Of a stretch of DNA of 39,182 nucleotides, positions 6,482 to 13,942 are shown piece after piece. Where the stretch lies: IMG/VR virus record IMGVR_UViG_3300031237_000015, positions 1 through 39,182 of that record; one strand, given 5' to 3'. The notes under the pieces are model-generated. The model had not been told where the DNA came from. It was given only the letters and a program-made list of their open reading frames with translations, and made no database searches. The first letter of the stretch is position 1, and every line of letters begins with the position of its first letter. The DNA comes from a virus. Both the position numbers and the translations under genes were made by a program.

Positions 6482-6819
6482 TCTACATCGTCCTCCCCTA
6501 CCCGCCGCCGACCAATCGGCTCTGGCGCAACTGGCGCGGCCGGACGGTGCTGAGCACAGAGGCGCGCGCGTACAAGGCGAAGGTGCGAGCGGCGGCGGGC
6601 GGCACGGCCGGGCCAATCAAGGGGCCGATCAGCATCAGCATCTGGGTGTACCGGCCTCGCAAGTCGGGTGACCTTGACGGCAGAATCAAGGCCGTCCTAG
6701 ATGCCCTGCAAGGCGTGGCGTACGTCGACGACTCGCAGGTGGTCTCGCTGCATGCGTATCGCTTCGACGACAAGGCCTCGCCGCGGGTGGAGGTGGAAGT
6801 GAGGAGTGCCGAGACATGA
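6478..6819 (+). CDS. rusA: RusA-like Holliday junction resolvase
   Basis: The GTG at 6478 overlaps the previous stop, giving 113 residues, close to the family norm of about 120. LPYPPPTNRLWRNWRGR fits the RusA N-terminus. The metal-binding Asp residues fall in SGDLDGRIKAVLDALQG (D65, D67) and YVDDSQV (D84/D85). RusA cuts four-way DNA junctions as a dimer. In phages it resolves recombination or replication intermediates before packaging. The start codon of a 10-residue mini-frame (6816-6848) overlaps its stop. Confidence 0.9.
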   Translation: MIYIVLPYPPPTNRLWRNWRGRTVLSTEARAYKAKVRAAAGGTAGPIKGPISISIWVYRPRKSGDLDGRIKAVLDALQGVAYVDDSQVVSLHAYRFDDKASPRVEVEVRSAET

Positions 6820-6835
6820 GCAAAGGAGAAGTCAG

Positions 6836-6919
6836 ATGGCTGAGGTGATTTTGTTTCTACTGATGGTGTCGTGGTCTTTGCCGGTAGCAGCGCTCGTGCT
6901 CGAGGCGGTGAGGAGATGA
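6836..6919 (+). CDS. 27-residue membrane mini-protein
   Basis: ATG at 6836 with AAAGGAG about 9 bases upstream. The sequence reads MAEVILFLLMVSWSLPVAAL plus VLEAVRR, one predicted membrane helix with a basic end. The stop overlaps the start of the next gene (ATGA). A 10-residue frame (6816-6848) overlaps its start and may couple translation to rusA. The tight packing and good ribosome site argue that it is real. The function is unknown. Confidence 0.55.
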   Translation: MAEVILFLLMVSWSLPVAALVLEAVRR

Positions 6920-7161
6920 GGCACCCCGTCGACGCGTGGCTGCTCGGCGCAGCCGTCTTCATCGTCGCTCTCTTCGGCGGAGGCTGGTGGTTCGTCAGCC
7001 GCCAGCCGTTGCCGGAGGTGGAATTCGAGGAGGACGCTCCGGTCGCCATCTTCACCAGCCTCGAGTGGGAGGGTGAGTACGTCTGGGTGACTACGCAGCT
7101 GGGCGAGCGGTCCGTGACGCAGCGGTTCCCAGTCCGTTGCCCGGACGGAGGCGAGCCATGA
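6916..7161 (+). CDS. Small single-pass membrane protein
   Basis: The ATG at 6916 overlaps the previous stop, giving 81 residues. A hydrophobic helix, WLLGAAVFIVALFGGGWWFV (about 8-27), is followed by a soluble C-terminal domain with beta character (EFEEDAPVAIFTSLEWEG, VTQRFPVRCPDG). By charge the C-terminal domain probably faces the periplasm, but the topology is uncertain. It forms a group of tiny membrane proteins with its two neighbours. Confidence 0.7.
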   Translation: MRHPVDAWLLGAAVFIVALFGGGWWFVSRQPLPEVEFEEDAPVAIFTSLEWEGEYVWVTTQLGERSVTQRFPVRCPDGGEP

Positions 7162-7289
7162 AGCACCCGGTCGAGCGGGCCATGGAAATCATGGAGGAGG
7201 ACCGGCGCTGGGCGCGTGTGATGCTTCGAATCTTCGGCTGGCTCACGCTGACGATGCTCGGCGTGGCAGCTGCGATGGAGGTGCTCTGA
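7158..7289 (+). CDS. 43-residue membrane protein
   Basis: The ATG at 7158 overlaps the previous stop, and its own stop overlaps the next ATG at 7289. A charged N-terminus (MKHPVERAMEIMEEDRRWAR) is followed by one hydrophobic helix, FGWLTLTMLGVAAAMEVL. Both ends are coupled to neighbours, which supports a real gene. The function is unknown. Confidence 0.6.
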   Translation: MKHPVERAMEIMEEDRRWARVMLRIFGWLTLTMLGVAAAMEVL

Positions 7290-7453
7290 TGGGTGGATTC
7301 ACGACGTCGAAACTGGACATGGAGAAGGCGATGGAGATTCGGGAGAAGTACGCCGCGGGCGGGTGCACGTACCGCTCGCTGGCGCAGGACTACGGGGTGA
7401 CGGCGCAGTGCATCTTGCTCGTGGTGAAGGGCATCACGTGGAGGCGGCCTTGA
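7289..7453 (+). CDS. 54-residue helix-turn-helix protein
   Basis: The ATG at 7289 shares a base with the previous stop. LDMEKAMEIREKYAAGGCTY then RSLAQDYGVTAQCILLVVKG with ITWRRP is the small HTH seen in resolvases and as the DNA-binding tail of HNH nucleases, where a GxTYxxLAxxYGVS-like helix recognises DNA. Here the module stands alone. It could be a small regulator or a detached nuclease tail. The stop overlaps a TTG start (TTGA). Confidence 0.7.
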   Translation: MGGFTTSKLDMEKAMEIREKYAAGGCTYRSLAQDYGVTAQCILLVVKGITWRRP

Positions 7454-7626
7454 GCGTGTTGCGTGGCCTTGCAGTCATGTGCCAGCGCGGAGTCAACTGC
7501 GTCGTGGTGCGCCGCGCGATGGAGAAGACGGGCAAGAATGCGGCGCAGGCGCTGGCGCACATCCCGGTTGTCATGCTGGCGGTGTCGAGGAAGTGGACGT
7601 GTTCGGAGTGCGAGGAGAAGCAATGA
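7450..7626 (+). CDS. Small hypothetical protein with C-terminal CxxC
   Basis: The TTG at 7450 overlaps the previous stop, giving 58 residues; an ATG at 7477 is an alternative. It reads VMCQRGVNCVVVRRAMEKTG, a helix AAQALAHIPVVMLAVSRKW, and ends WTCSECEEKQ. The Cys pairs suggest metal binding. No family is recognised. Confidence 0.5.
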   Translation: MSVLRGLAVMCQRGVNCVVVRRAMEKTGKNAAQALAHIPVVMLAVSRKWTCSECEEKQ

Positions 7627-7823
7627 AGATACTGGCAATCGATCTGATGGAACTCGAGAAGCACGAGGGCGATTACGGCTACAACGGCGGCATCGGGTGC
7701 GACGTCCGCGATGGGCCGTGCTCGTGCGGCGCGTGGCATCGACCGGCGGATAAGGTCAAGCTGCCGGATGGACGCTGGGCGTCGAAGCACAACATGATTC
7801 CCGGGAAGGTGGTGGCGCCGTGA
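7623..7823 (+). CDS. Small hypothetical protein
   Basis: The ATG at 7623 overlaps the previous stop, giving 66 residues. MKILAIDLMELEKHEGDYGY is followed by CDVRDGPCSCGAWHRPADKV, a Cys/His cluster that might hold a metal. The stop overlaps the GTG of the MazG-like gene. The function is unknown. Confidence 0.65.
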   Translation: MKILAIDLMELEKHEGDYGYNGGIGCDVRDGPCSCGAWHRPADKVKLPDGRWASKHNMIPGKVVAP

Positions 7824-8356
7824 GCGGACCTGAGCTGTCGTTCGAGGTGCACGTTGCAGAGGAGCCGAACTTCGAGCCGAGCGAAGCAACGCTGGTGTGT
7901 TCGAGGGGAGCAGAGGCGCTGTCGTGGGAGGACTCACTGATGAAGGAGTACGCCGAGATGACCAGAGAAGTGCACGCAGGAGATGGATCAATCCGCAGCG
8001 AGCCCGCGATCAACCTCAACGCCCTGCGCGATGCTGCGCACGGCAACTCGGTGGCGAAGGGGTTCTATGAGGCCCCGAACCAGAACGTGAGCGAGAAGCT
8101 GATGCTGGTCGTCTCGGAGCTGGCCGAGGCGCTGGAACATGCGCGCGCGGGCAATCAAGGATTGCCTCTGAGCCACTGGTGGCACGACGGGGTCAATCAC
8201 GAGGGAAAGCCCGACGGGTTCCCGGTCGAGCTCATCGACGCCATCATCCGCATCGCGGACTTGGCCGGCTGGCTCGGCATCGACCTCGACGCGGCGCTGA
8301 AGGCGAAGCTGGCGTACAATGCCAGCCGGCCGCACAAACACGGCAAGAAGTTCTAG
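7820..8356 (+). CDS. MazG-like nucleoside triphosphate pyrophosphohydrolase
   Basis: 178 residues from GTG 7820. The C-terminal 110 residues carry the MazG signature: VSEKLMLVVSELAEALEHAR (ExxE on one helix) and FPVELIDAIIRIADLAGWLG (ExxD...D on the next), then LDAALKAKLAYNASRPHKHG. These acidic residues bind Mg2+ in the all-alpha NTP pyrophosphatase family, which hydrolyses NTPs or dNTPs to NMPs. Phage members are proposed to clean nucleotide pools or lower alarmone signals. The N-terminal 60 residues are not recognised and may be a separate domain. Confidence 0.8.
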   Translation: MSGPELSFEVHVAEEPNFEPSEATLVCSRGAEALSWEDSLMKEYAEMTREVHAGDGSIRSEPAINLNALRDAAHGNSVAKGFYEAPNQNVSEKLMLVVSELAEALEHARAGNQGLPLSHWWHDGVNHEGKPDGFPVELIDAIIRIADLAGWLGIDLDAALKAKLAYNASRPHKHGKKF

Positions 8357-8528
8357 CTGCGAACCCCGCCACGGCGGGCGCGCCCACCCGGGAGCGAGCG
8401 CAAAGGCCGGAGCGCCCTTGCGCAGTGGCGTGACTGCGAGAAACCCCGGGATGCCATCACTCGGCGACTCTGCGCCGAGCGCGAGGGACGCGGGCCACCG
8501 GCGCACAGGTGGCGTTCCAAGGAGGAGT
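8357..8528 (+). other. Structured intergenic region with three hairpins
   Basis: This is the longest gap in the otherwise overlapping rightward arm. Perfect stems are CCCGCC/GGCGGG (8365-8378, 2-base loop), CTCGGCG/CGCCGAG (8460-8479, loop ACTCTG) and GCCACC/GGTGGC (8494-8513). The last ends just before AAGGAGG of the next gene. No run of T follows, so these are not ordinary intrinsic terminators. It may be a structured leader controlling the next gene, or a small RNA. One frame is open throughout, but its composition is unlike the neighbouring genes. Confidence 0.45.
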
Positions 8529-8534
8529 ATGTCC

Positions 8535-8741
8535 ATGAAAGTCGGCGATGTGGTGAAGTCCAAGTGGGACGTAGCCGTCTCGAACATCAACGGCCCGAAC
8601 GACAGGCTAGGGCGGATCGAGAGCCCAGCGAACGATGGCAATTGGTACGTGAAGTGGGAGCCGTTTGGCGCCACGATTTATGAGGCCGAGCGATCGCTGG
8701 TGGTCGCGCCGATCGAGCCGACCGGCAAGAACTCGACCTAG
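8535..8741 (+). CDS. Small beta-rich hypothetical protein, last gene of the rightward arm
   Basis: An ATG at 8529 lies only 3 bases after AAGGAGG, while the ATG at 8535 has a good 9-base spacing, so I use 8535 (68 residues). MKVGDVVKSKWDVAVSNING then RIESPANDGNWYVKWEPFGA resembles a small SH3-like or KOW-like barrel. It has the strongest ribosome site in this arm after the hairpin leader, so it may be highly expressed. Its TAG and the stop of the converging holin-like gene share one CTAG. Confidence 0.7.
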   Translation: MKVGDVVKSKWDVAVSNINGPNDRLGRIESPANDGNWYVKWEPFGATIYEAERSLVVAPIEPTGKNST

Positions 8742-9115
8742 GGCTTGCGCGCCACTTCGTTCAGCTGCTTGAGCGCGTCGCTGATGTCGACGCCGGATGG
8801 CGACGGCTTGGCCGTGGCCGCCGCGCTGGGCAGGAGCGCGACGCCAGCGACAAGCACGGCCTCAATCACCAGCTTGAGCACCAGCGGCCAGGAGAAGGGT
8901 GTGCCGGCCATCAGCGCAGTGAAGAGGGCGCCGCCGACTGAGCCCGAGATGGCGACCACAATAGAGCCGAGCGGAGTGCCGAACCATGGCCAGCGCTTGG
9001 CTCCGAAGCGGCGCATGAGGATGGTGCCGAGGGTGACGCCGGCCACCAGCGCCAGGACGTACTGACCGGATGAGACGGCCTTGAGTAGTTCTGTGGCGAG
9101 GATGGTTGGGTCCAT
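8738..9115 (-). CDS. Holin-like protein with three membrane segments
   Basis: The ATG is at 9115, giving 125 residues. Three hydrophobic segments are visible: YVLALVAGVTLGTILM (about 18-33), TPLGSIVVAISGSVGGALFT (about 46-65) and WPLVLKLVIEAVLVAGVALL (about 76-95). A hydrophilic tail follows (DALKQLNEVARKP). Size, topology and position next to a lysozyme gene fit a holin that releases the endolysin through the inner membrane. No sequence family is recognised, so the call rests on context. It is the last gene of the late leftward arm. Confidence 0.7.
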   Translation of the reverse strand: MDPTILATELLKAVSSGQYVLALVAGVTLGTILMRRFGAKRWPWFGTPLGSIVVAISGSVGGALFTALMAGTPFSWPLVLKLVIEAVLVAGVALLPSAAATAKPSPSGVDISDALKQLNEVARKP

Positions 9116-9117
9116 GG

Positions 9118-9549
9118 CTACTCCTTGAGGAAGAGCTCCGCTTCTGCCGCTCGGCGCGAGACGAGACCCTGCAGCGTGTGCCCGCCGCCGCGAACCCAGC
9201 GGCCGAACTGATCTGCCACCTCTCGCGCGCCGCACCCGGCGTTGAGTTTGTCCAGGAGCGTCGAGTTCGAGAACGCCGGGAGCCCGATGTTGAACGCGAG
9301 CGAGACGAGCGCTGAGAACTGATTCTCCGTTGCCGGCCAGTCGAGCACGCGCCCCACCCCGCGCTCGAAGCGCTCGAGGTCGACGTCCAGGATGGCCTCC
9401 GCCTGGTGTTCCGTGATCGCCTGTCCCTCTGCCACGTCTCCAGTGTGGCCATATCCGATCGACCACTTGCCGGCCGGGCAGAGATACGCCTTGAGCCGCA
9501 GGCCCTCGAAGCGTTTGATCAGCTCGCGACCGGCGGCGTTCGTCTTCAC
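9118..9549 (-). CDS. Endolysin, T4-type lysozyme (GH24)
   Basis: 143 residues, a usual length for the family. LIKRFEGLRLKAYLCPAGKW then SIGYGHTGD is the GH24 active-site region, and ALVSLAFNIG is also typical. Relative to T4 lysozyme (E11, D20, T26) the residues are E15, C24 and S30. Asp-to-Cys at the second position occurs in a known subgroup and can remain active. There is no export signal, so release should need the adjacent holin. It cleaves the glycan strands of peptidoglycan. It starts 4 bases inside the upstream gene. Confidence 0.93.
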   Translation of the reverse strand: MKTNAAGRELIKRFEGLRLKAYLCPAGKWSIGYGHTGDVAEGQAITEHQAEAILDVDLERFERGVGRVLDWPATENQFSALVSLAFNIGLPAFSNSTLLDKLNAGCGAREVADQFGRWVRGGGHTLQGLVSRRAAEAELFLKE

Positions 9550-9866
9550 CTGCGCTCCCGCCTCAGTCTCGAGGACTCCTCACGGCGCCACTCACGGACC
9601 TCGCTGCTGATGTCCCCAATCTCCCGTTTGATCTCCCCGAGGTTCCCGCCCATGGACTCGAGCGCGTCCGTCTGGCGCTGGAGCTGAAGATCATGCGCGT
9701 GGTCCACCTGCACGGCGCGCGATGTCTCCTGCTTGACATCTGCGGCGACGGCGCTCGCCTGGTAGAGGGCGACCCCTGCGGCGCTGGCGAGGGTGACCGC
9801 GGCTGCGATGGCGGGGATGACGAGGGACAGCCGGACTGAGGTGTTCTGGTCGATCGGGCCAGCCAT
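9546..9866 (-). CDS. Membrane-anchored coiled-coil protein of the lysis cassette
   Basis: The ATG at 9866 gives 106 residues. There is one N-terminal membrane helix, LSLVIPAIAAAVTLASAAGV (about 13-32), then a long charged coil (DLQLQRQTDALESMGGNLGE, then REIGDISSEVREWRREES). This layout fits an inner-membrane spanin (Rz-like) or an XhlA-like accessory lysis protein. No Rz1-like lipoprotein nested in another frame was recognised, so the spanin call is tentative. It lies directly upstream of the endolysin with a 4-base overlap. Confidence 0.6.
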   Translation of the reverse strand: MAGPIDQNTSVRLSLVIPAIAAAVTLASAAGVALYQASAVAADVKQETSRAVQVDHAHDLQLQRQTDALESMGGNLGEIKREIGDISSEVREWRREESSRLRRERR

Positions 9867-9903
9867 GGGTCAACGGCTACACCAGTCCATGGGTCCACCG
9901 CTA
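9863..9903. repeat. 17-bp imperfect direct repeat between divergent genes
   Basis: CCATGGGTCAACGGCTA (9863-9879) and CCATGGGTCCACCGCTA (9887-9903) match at 15 of 17 bases with a 24-bp period. The pair begins at the start codon of the coiled-coil lysis protein and leads toward the plus-strand lipoprotein gene. It may be an operator or a remnant of the insertion that brought the lipoprotein gene. No good sigma70 promoter is visible in the 90-base gap. Confidence 0.5.
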
Positions 9904-9956
9904 GTCCTACATGGCGAGGGAAGGCAATTGCGCGCGGCGCTTGGCGTTGACAAGAT

Positions 9957-10430
9957 ATGGTCATGTCATTGGCTCGGAGCTGTGCGGCATTGATGGTCGT
10001 TTCCGGTTGCGGATCCGCGACAGAGCTGCGCTGCGAACTCGGGTCGATCAGCATCTCATCCGTCGCACCGGTTGACTGCGAGGCGGCGGCGGCCAATATC
10101 GACCATGCTCGTCGCGCCATGGACTCAGCCGGAGCGGTTCTCTCGGCCGACTTCGACTCGGATTTTGCCGGGCTCTCTGTCACGATCCAGGAGGCCGAGA
10201 CATGGCGTTCGGCGCGAGGCCACATGGTGACCGGCGAGGTCTCCGTCTTTGGCGTCTTGTATGTCGGGCCAAGCATGGAGGCATTCGTGCACGAGTTGCT
10301 CCATGCGCACGACGCGCGTCGCTGGAAGTTCGACACGATCGCTCACCACGACTGGGACGGTCGCGGCTATACCATGGCGGACCGGCGGTACCGGGCGGCG
10401 CTCCCGGGTCTCAGAACACAACCAGAGTGA
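9957..10430 (+). CDS. Lipoprotein with HELLH zinc-protease motif
   Basis: 157 residues on the strand opposite to all surrounding late genes. The N-terminus MVMSLARSCAALMVVSGC ends in a lipobox (V-S-G-C), so the mature protein should be lipid-anchored outside the cytoplasm. Near the C-terminus AFVHELLHAHDARRWKFD contains HExxH. HHDWDGRGY about 20 residues later offers a third ligand, as in gluzincin/metzincin-like proteins. The protein may cut or modify an envelope target, perhaps in lysis or superinfection exclusion. Its stop lies 20 bases inside the converging tail hub gene. An ATG at 9963 is an alternative start. Confidence 0.7.
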   Translation: MVMSLARSCAALMVVSGCGSATELRCELGSISISSVAPVDCEAAAANIDHARRAMDSAGAVLSADFDSDFAGLSVTIQEAETWRSARGHMVTGEVSVFGVLYVGPSMEAFVHELLHAHDARRWKFDTIAHHDWDGRGYTMADRRYRAALPGLRTQPE

Positions 10431-13134
10431 CGGAGTCGTCGCCGTTCATGGTGATGGTGCCGGTGCCGGTACGCGACCACTGGACCTTGGCGGTCTTGGA
10501 TCCCGGAGTCGCTGCGCCCTCCAGCACCACCGCAAACGCGAACTGCTGATGCTCGTTTGCCTCGTTAAAAAACACTGGGTAGTCCGCTCCTATCGTGACC
10601 CCGTCGTAGACGAATCTGATCGACATCTTGTCAGCGGCCGTGTCCGCAAAGGCCGACCCTGCGCAAATCATCACGATGCTCTGTCGTCCCAAGTGCTGGG
10701 CGAACGTGACCGACTTCAGATCTGCGAATGTGGTGCTGGCGATAGTCTTCCCGCCAGACGTGACCTCTGAGGCCCAGTTCGGCTGAAACGTTTGCCGCTG
10801 CACTCGCACGTTGTCGACGTCCCAAGTTATTGGGTCGGACGTGGTCCCACCGTTACTTATCCCGATGCGGCCAAACCGCGCGCTGCTGCTGGCGACAAGC
10901 GGAAGCCCCTTTTTGGACCAAGCGCTTGCCGTGTCTGTTGAGTCGACGGAAGCGATCGTCTGGCTGCCAAGAGATGCGATGTCCTTGTCGAACGATTCGA
11001 AGTAAACGTCTCCTCGGCCACCTCCCGAACCGCCGGAGACGCGGCGGATCATTGCAGTGACGTGAATGGCATCACTGCCATCCATGGGGAAAATGTCCGA
11101 CTTGGACACAATGCCAGCGCCACTGGCAATGCCTCTGAGATAGTTATTACTCCCGTCTGCGCCAAGCGTGAAATCCGTGTTCCAAACGCCAGTGGTGACA
11201 GCCCAATGATCTGGCGGTCCGGTCGGGTCAGAGTTCGTCTCAAAGCCGCCATTGAGCGGCAGACGACCCGCCTCAAAGTCGGCAGATAGATGCGCCGCAT
11301 TCCCCTGCCCAGCCGTGAACGACACCTGCGCGCTCGGCTCAGCCACCACGGGCTTGCCAGCGTTCAGCGTCCGGGGTCTCGTCTTGGCGTAGTAGGTGGC
11401 GCCAGGGACAAGATCCGGGAGAGTGATCGCCCGCGACTGGGTGAGGGCCTTGAGCGATGTTGCGTCGGGCGTGAAGCTCGGCGTGCGGCTGACGTGGTAC
11501 TCGAACATCTCATCCTGCGGCACCGTCTTCTCCAGCTCGCGCGTCACAGAGAGCTGGATGCCGCCCACCACCTCAGCGGCGCTGAGCGTCAGCCCGCCAC
11601 CGGACTGAAAGAGGCGCAGTGAATGTGAGCCCTCCTTCGCGCGGGTGTCGAGACGATGCCACCCGTCGAATCGCGCAGACGGCTTGCCTCGCAGCTGTAG
11701 CTCTGTCGACAGGCGCCCGTTCGTGGCCCGGTGACGGTACGCGTAGACCGCCAAGTCCTGGTTGGTATCCCAGTGCGCCCCGTTCCCAGGGAATCGATAG
11801 AGGTCCCCAAGCTCCACCCACGGAAAGCCATCGAGCAGCTGGACCGAGGCCGTCACCTTTGGATCCTTCAGGTCCGCCAGGATGGCGTCAGCCATCGCCT
11901 CGGCCTCAGCCTGCGTGTCGATGCGACTGGTGCTCGACTCGGCAATCTCGATGGTGCGGCGACGGTACGATGCAATAGACGGATCGTCTTTGCGCGTCAC
12001 CAGCAGGCGCTGCGGATTGCCCGTGTTATCGACCGTGCCGCTCGCCGAGTAGACGATGCGCACCACGTTGCGAATTCCGTCGATGGACGTCGAGGCTCCG
12101 CTGATCTCCGAATACTGGCTCGCGGTGAAGGTCCGGTCCGGAGTCGTCTTCGCCCTGTCCGGCTCGAAGAGAGTCAGCTCGAACTGCGACGTCCCGGCTC
12201 GCCACTTGTATCGGATGTCCCAGCCGCGCTGACCCACCGCCTCACGGATGGCTGTCAGAAGCCCGGTCCGACTCTGCTTCCAGGGCAGCAAGTTGAACGC
12301 CGGGGAGACGGGCGTGTAGAGCGTCGGTGCGGTGCCGCCCAGCGCTGTCATCCTGTCCAGCATCGTCTGGATGACATCCTGCATCGCATACCCGGTGTCG
12401 ACCGTGTCGGCGATGGAGGTGAAGACCGCCGTGCCGCTGCCAACCGTGCCGCTGCTTGGCCACGTCGGCTCGGTCGTCCCCGTGGTGCCTGCGGTGGTGA
12501 CCTTGTAGAAGCGTCGCGTTGAGCTCGGAGTCTTGCGCGTCGCCTCGGTCGGAATGAAGTACTCATCGAGCACAACCGCCGTGCTCGGCGTCCAGATACG
12601 CGCGGCCGCCAGCGTCGACCCATCCTTACAGAAGGAGAACACGAACTCCTCCTCAAGGAATGTGTCGCAGACGAGCGCCGCCTGATCTCGACACTCGAGG
12701 CGAACGAAGTTGCCGGACGCCACATCGATGCTGTCGATGTACCCACGGAAAAACAAGGTGGTGGAGTCGAACTGGCCGGGGGCGCTGCCTCGCGGCTCGG
12801 CTTGAATCCAAAGCTCTCGCCCGACCGCCAGCAACGGCGCGTAGCTTCCGCCGGGCGCCCACCCAACGTTGGCAGGCGCCGCTGTCATGAGTGGCGCGAC
12901 GGACAGCCCGTGCTGCTCGCGGAGCAATGTGACCGTGGCGGTCATGCCGATGTCGTCGAGCGACTCTCCCCACTCCACCATCTGGAGCGAGTTGAAGCCA
13001 GGCAAGGTGCCGCCAACTCCGGCCGAGTTGAGTTCGACGAGAGCGCCGGCCGCGTTTTTCGCGTACACGCGCACGTCCCACGTGGTGGAGTTGCCGGCCA
13101 GCACCGCCTCTTGATTGGCCGTCAGCGCGCGCAC
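10411..13134 (-). CDS. Tail hub/tip protein with FnIII-like and carbohydrate-binding-like regions
   Basis: 907 residues. The N-terminal half (TWDVRVYAKNAAGALVELNS, FFRGYIDSIDVASGNFVRLE, then a long beta-rich stretch) fits a hub built from gp27-like barrels. Around 540-640, MFEYHVSRTPSF ... LVPGATYYAKTRPR looks like a fibronectin type III domain. Around 660-810, NGGFETNSDPTGPPDHW ... WDVDNVRVQRQ has the layout of a jelly-roll carbohydrate-binding module. Position after the distal-tail-like gene fits the protein at the tail tip that contacts the host. The domain boundaries are estimates. Confidence 0.75.
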   Translation of the reverse strand: MRALTANQEAVLAGNSTTWDVRVYAKNAAGALVELNSAGVGGTLPGFNSLQMVEWGESLDDIGMTATVTLLREQHGLSVAPLMTAAPANVGWAPGGSYAPLLAVGRELWIQAEPRGSAPGQFDSTTLFFRGYIDSIDVASGNFVRLECRDQAALVCDTFLEEEFVFSFCKDGSTLAAARIWTPSTAVVLDEYFIPTEATRKTPSSTRRFYKVTTAGTTGTTEPTWPSSGTVGSGTAVFTSIADTVDTGYAMQDVIQTMLDRMTALGGTAPTLYTPVSPAFNLLPWKQSRTGLLTAIREAVGQRGWDIRYKWRAGTSQFELTLFEPDRAKTTPDRTFTASQYSEISGASTSIDGIRNVVRIVYSASGTVDNTGNPQRLLVTRKDDPSIASYRRRTIEIAESSTSRIDTQAEAEAMADAILADLKDPKVTASVQLLDGFPWVELGDLYRFPGNGAHWDTNQDLAVYAYRHRATNGRLSTELQLRGKPSARFDGWHRLDTRAKEGSHSLRLFQSGGGLTLSAAEVVGGIQLSVTRELEKTVPQDEMFEYHVSRTPSFTPDATSLKALTQSRAITLPDLVPGATYYAKTRPRTLNAGKPVVAEPSAQVSFTAGQGNAAHLSADFEAGRLPLNGGFETNSDPTGPPDHWAVTTGVWNTDFTLGADGSNNYLRGIASGAGIVSKSDIFPMDGSDAIHVTAMIRRVSGGSGGGRGDVYFESFDKDIASLGSQTIASVDSTDTASAWSKKGLPLVASSSARFGRIGISNGGTTSDPITWDVDNVRVQRQTFQPNWASEVTSGGKTIASTTFADLKSVTFAQHLGRQSIVMICAGSAFADTAADKMSIRFVYDGVTIGADYPVFFNEANEHQQFAFAVVLEGAATPGSKTAKVQWSRTGTGTITMNGDDSVTLVVF

Positions 13135-13135
13135 G

Positions 13136-13942
13136 TTAAACCTCGAACAGAGAGACGCTCAGTTTGTGGATCGATGAGGAGTGGGCCGCTCCTGCGAGGC
13201 GCCCGCCGAGCATCTCCATGCTGGCTACCTCGGCGAGATACGAGCGCCGCACGCTAACGGACGAACCCGGCAGCGCGTCGCCATACACGGTGAGCACGGG
13301 GAAGTTCGCCCAGTCGGCGCCAGCCATGTTGTACACAGGCGCGACGAAGCTCTCGGGCCACAGCCCTAGCGCCGCATGAATGGAGTCGTAGTCAACGTCC
13401 GTGTCCGTGAGAGTGAGACTGGATGTGACTGCGAGCCAGGTGGTGCTGGCCGCGTCATTCCGTACGCCGTCCACCCACTTGGCTCCATCGGAGCGCACCA
13501 CGTAGTGAACGTAGGCCGCTCCGCCCGGCCCTCCGGATGCGTCGCGCCACAAGGATACGGTCCATGGATGCGTGGAGAACGTGGCTCCGATGGCGCCCAC
13601 GAAAGTCTGCGCCCCTGTGAGCCCGAGATTCCCAGCGCCAGCCTTTGGGTTGGAGGTTTCGCGCGTGCCTGTGCCGGTGGTCGGGACGCCCTTGGTTGAG
13701 TAGAGGTTGGAGTCGAAGTGCCAATACTGGCCAGTCCCTATAAGCAGCTGCTCCCACGCAAAGGCGTCGGCCGCTGTCATCGGCGGCATGTCGAATTGAA
13801 AATCCACCTTCCGCGCACGCCGCGTGAGGCGCATCGTCCCGTCGTACGCAGTGGCGCGATCTCCCACGTCGCGCGCCTGCCTCTGCAGAGTTTCTGCGCG
13901 AATGGGGATGTCCAGCCCGGATGCGAGGGTGAGGATTCCCAT
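13136..13942 (-). CDS. Minor tail protein, probably distal tail
   Basis: 268 residues. It is beta-rich, with MGILTLASGLDIPIRAETLQ at the N-terminus, DFQFDMPPMTAADAFAWEQL and a Gly/Thr-rich loop (VPTTGTGTRETSNPKAGAG). No catalytic motif is seen. Between tape measure and hub, the common siphovirus order predicts a distal tail or baseplate-like protein. The call comes from synteny, not from a recognised sequence family. Its start directly follows the tape measure stop. Confidence 0.65.
   Translation of the reverse strand: MGILTLASGLDIPIRAETLQRQARDVGDRATAYDGTMRLTRRARKVDFQFDMPPMTAADAFAWEQLLIGTGQYWHFDSNLYSTKGVPTTGTGTRETSNPKAGAGNLGLTGAQTFVGAIGATFSTHPWTVSLWRDASGGPGGAAYVHYVVRSDGAKWVDGVRNDAASTTWLAVTSSLTLTDTDVDYDSIHAALGLWPESFVAPVYNMAGADWANFPVLTVYGDALPGSSVSVRRSYLAEVASMEMLGGRLAGAAHSSSIHKLSVSLFEV

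Noticed and set aside
9947-9975. TTGACA before the lipoprotein gene as a promoter
   Set aside because: The matching -10 position would fall inside the gene and has no TATAAT-like sequence.
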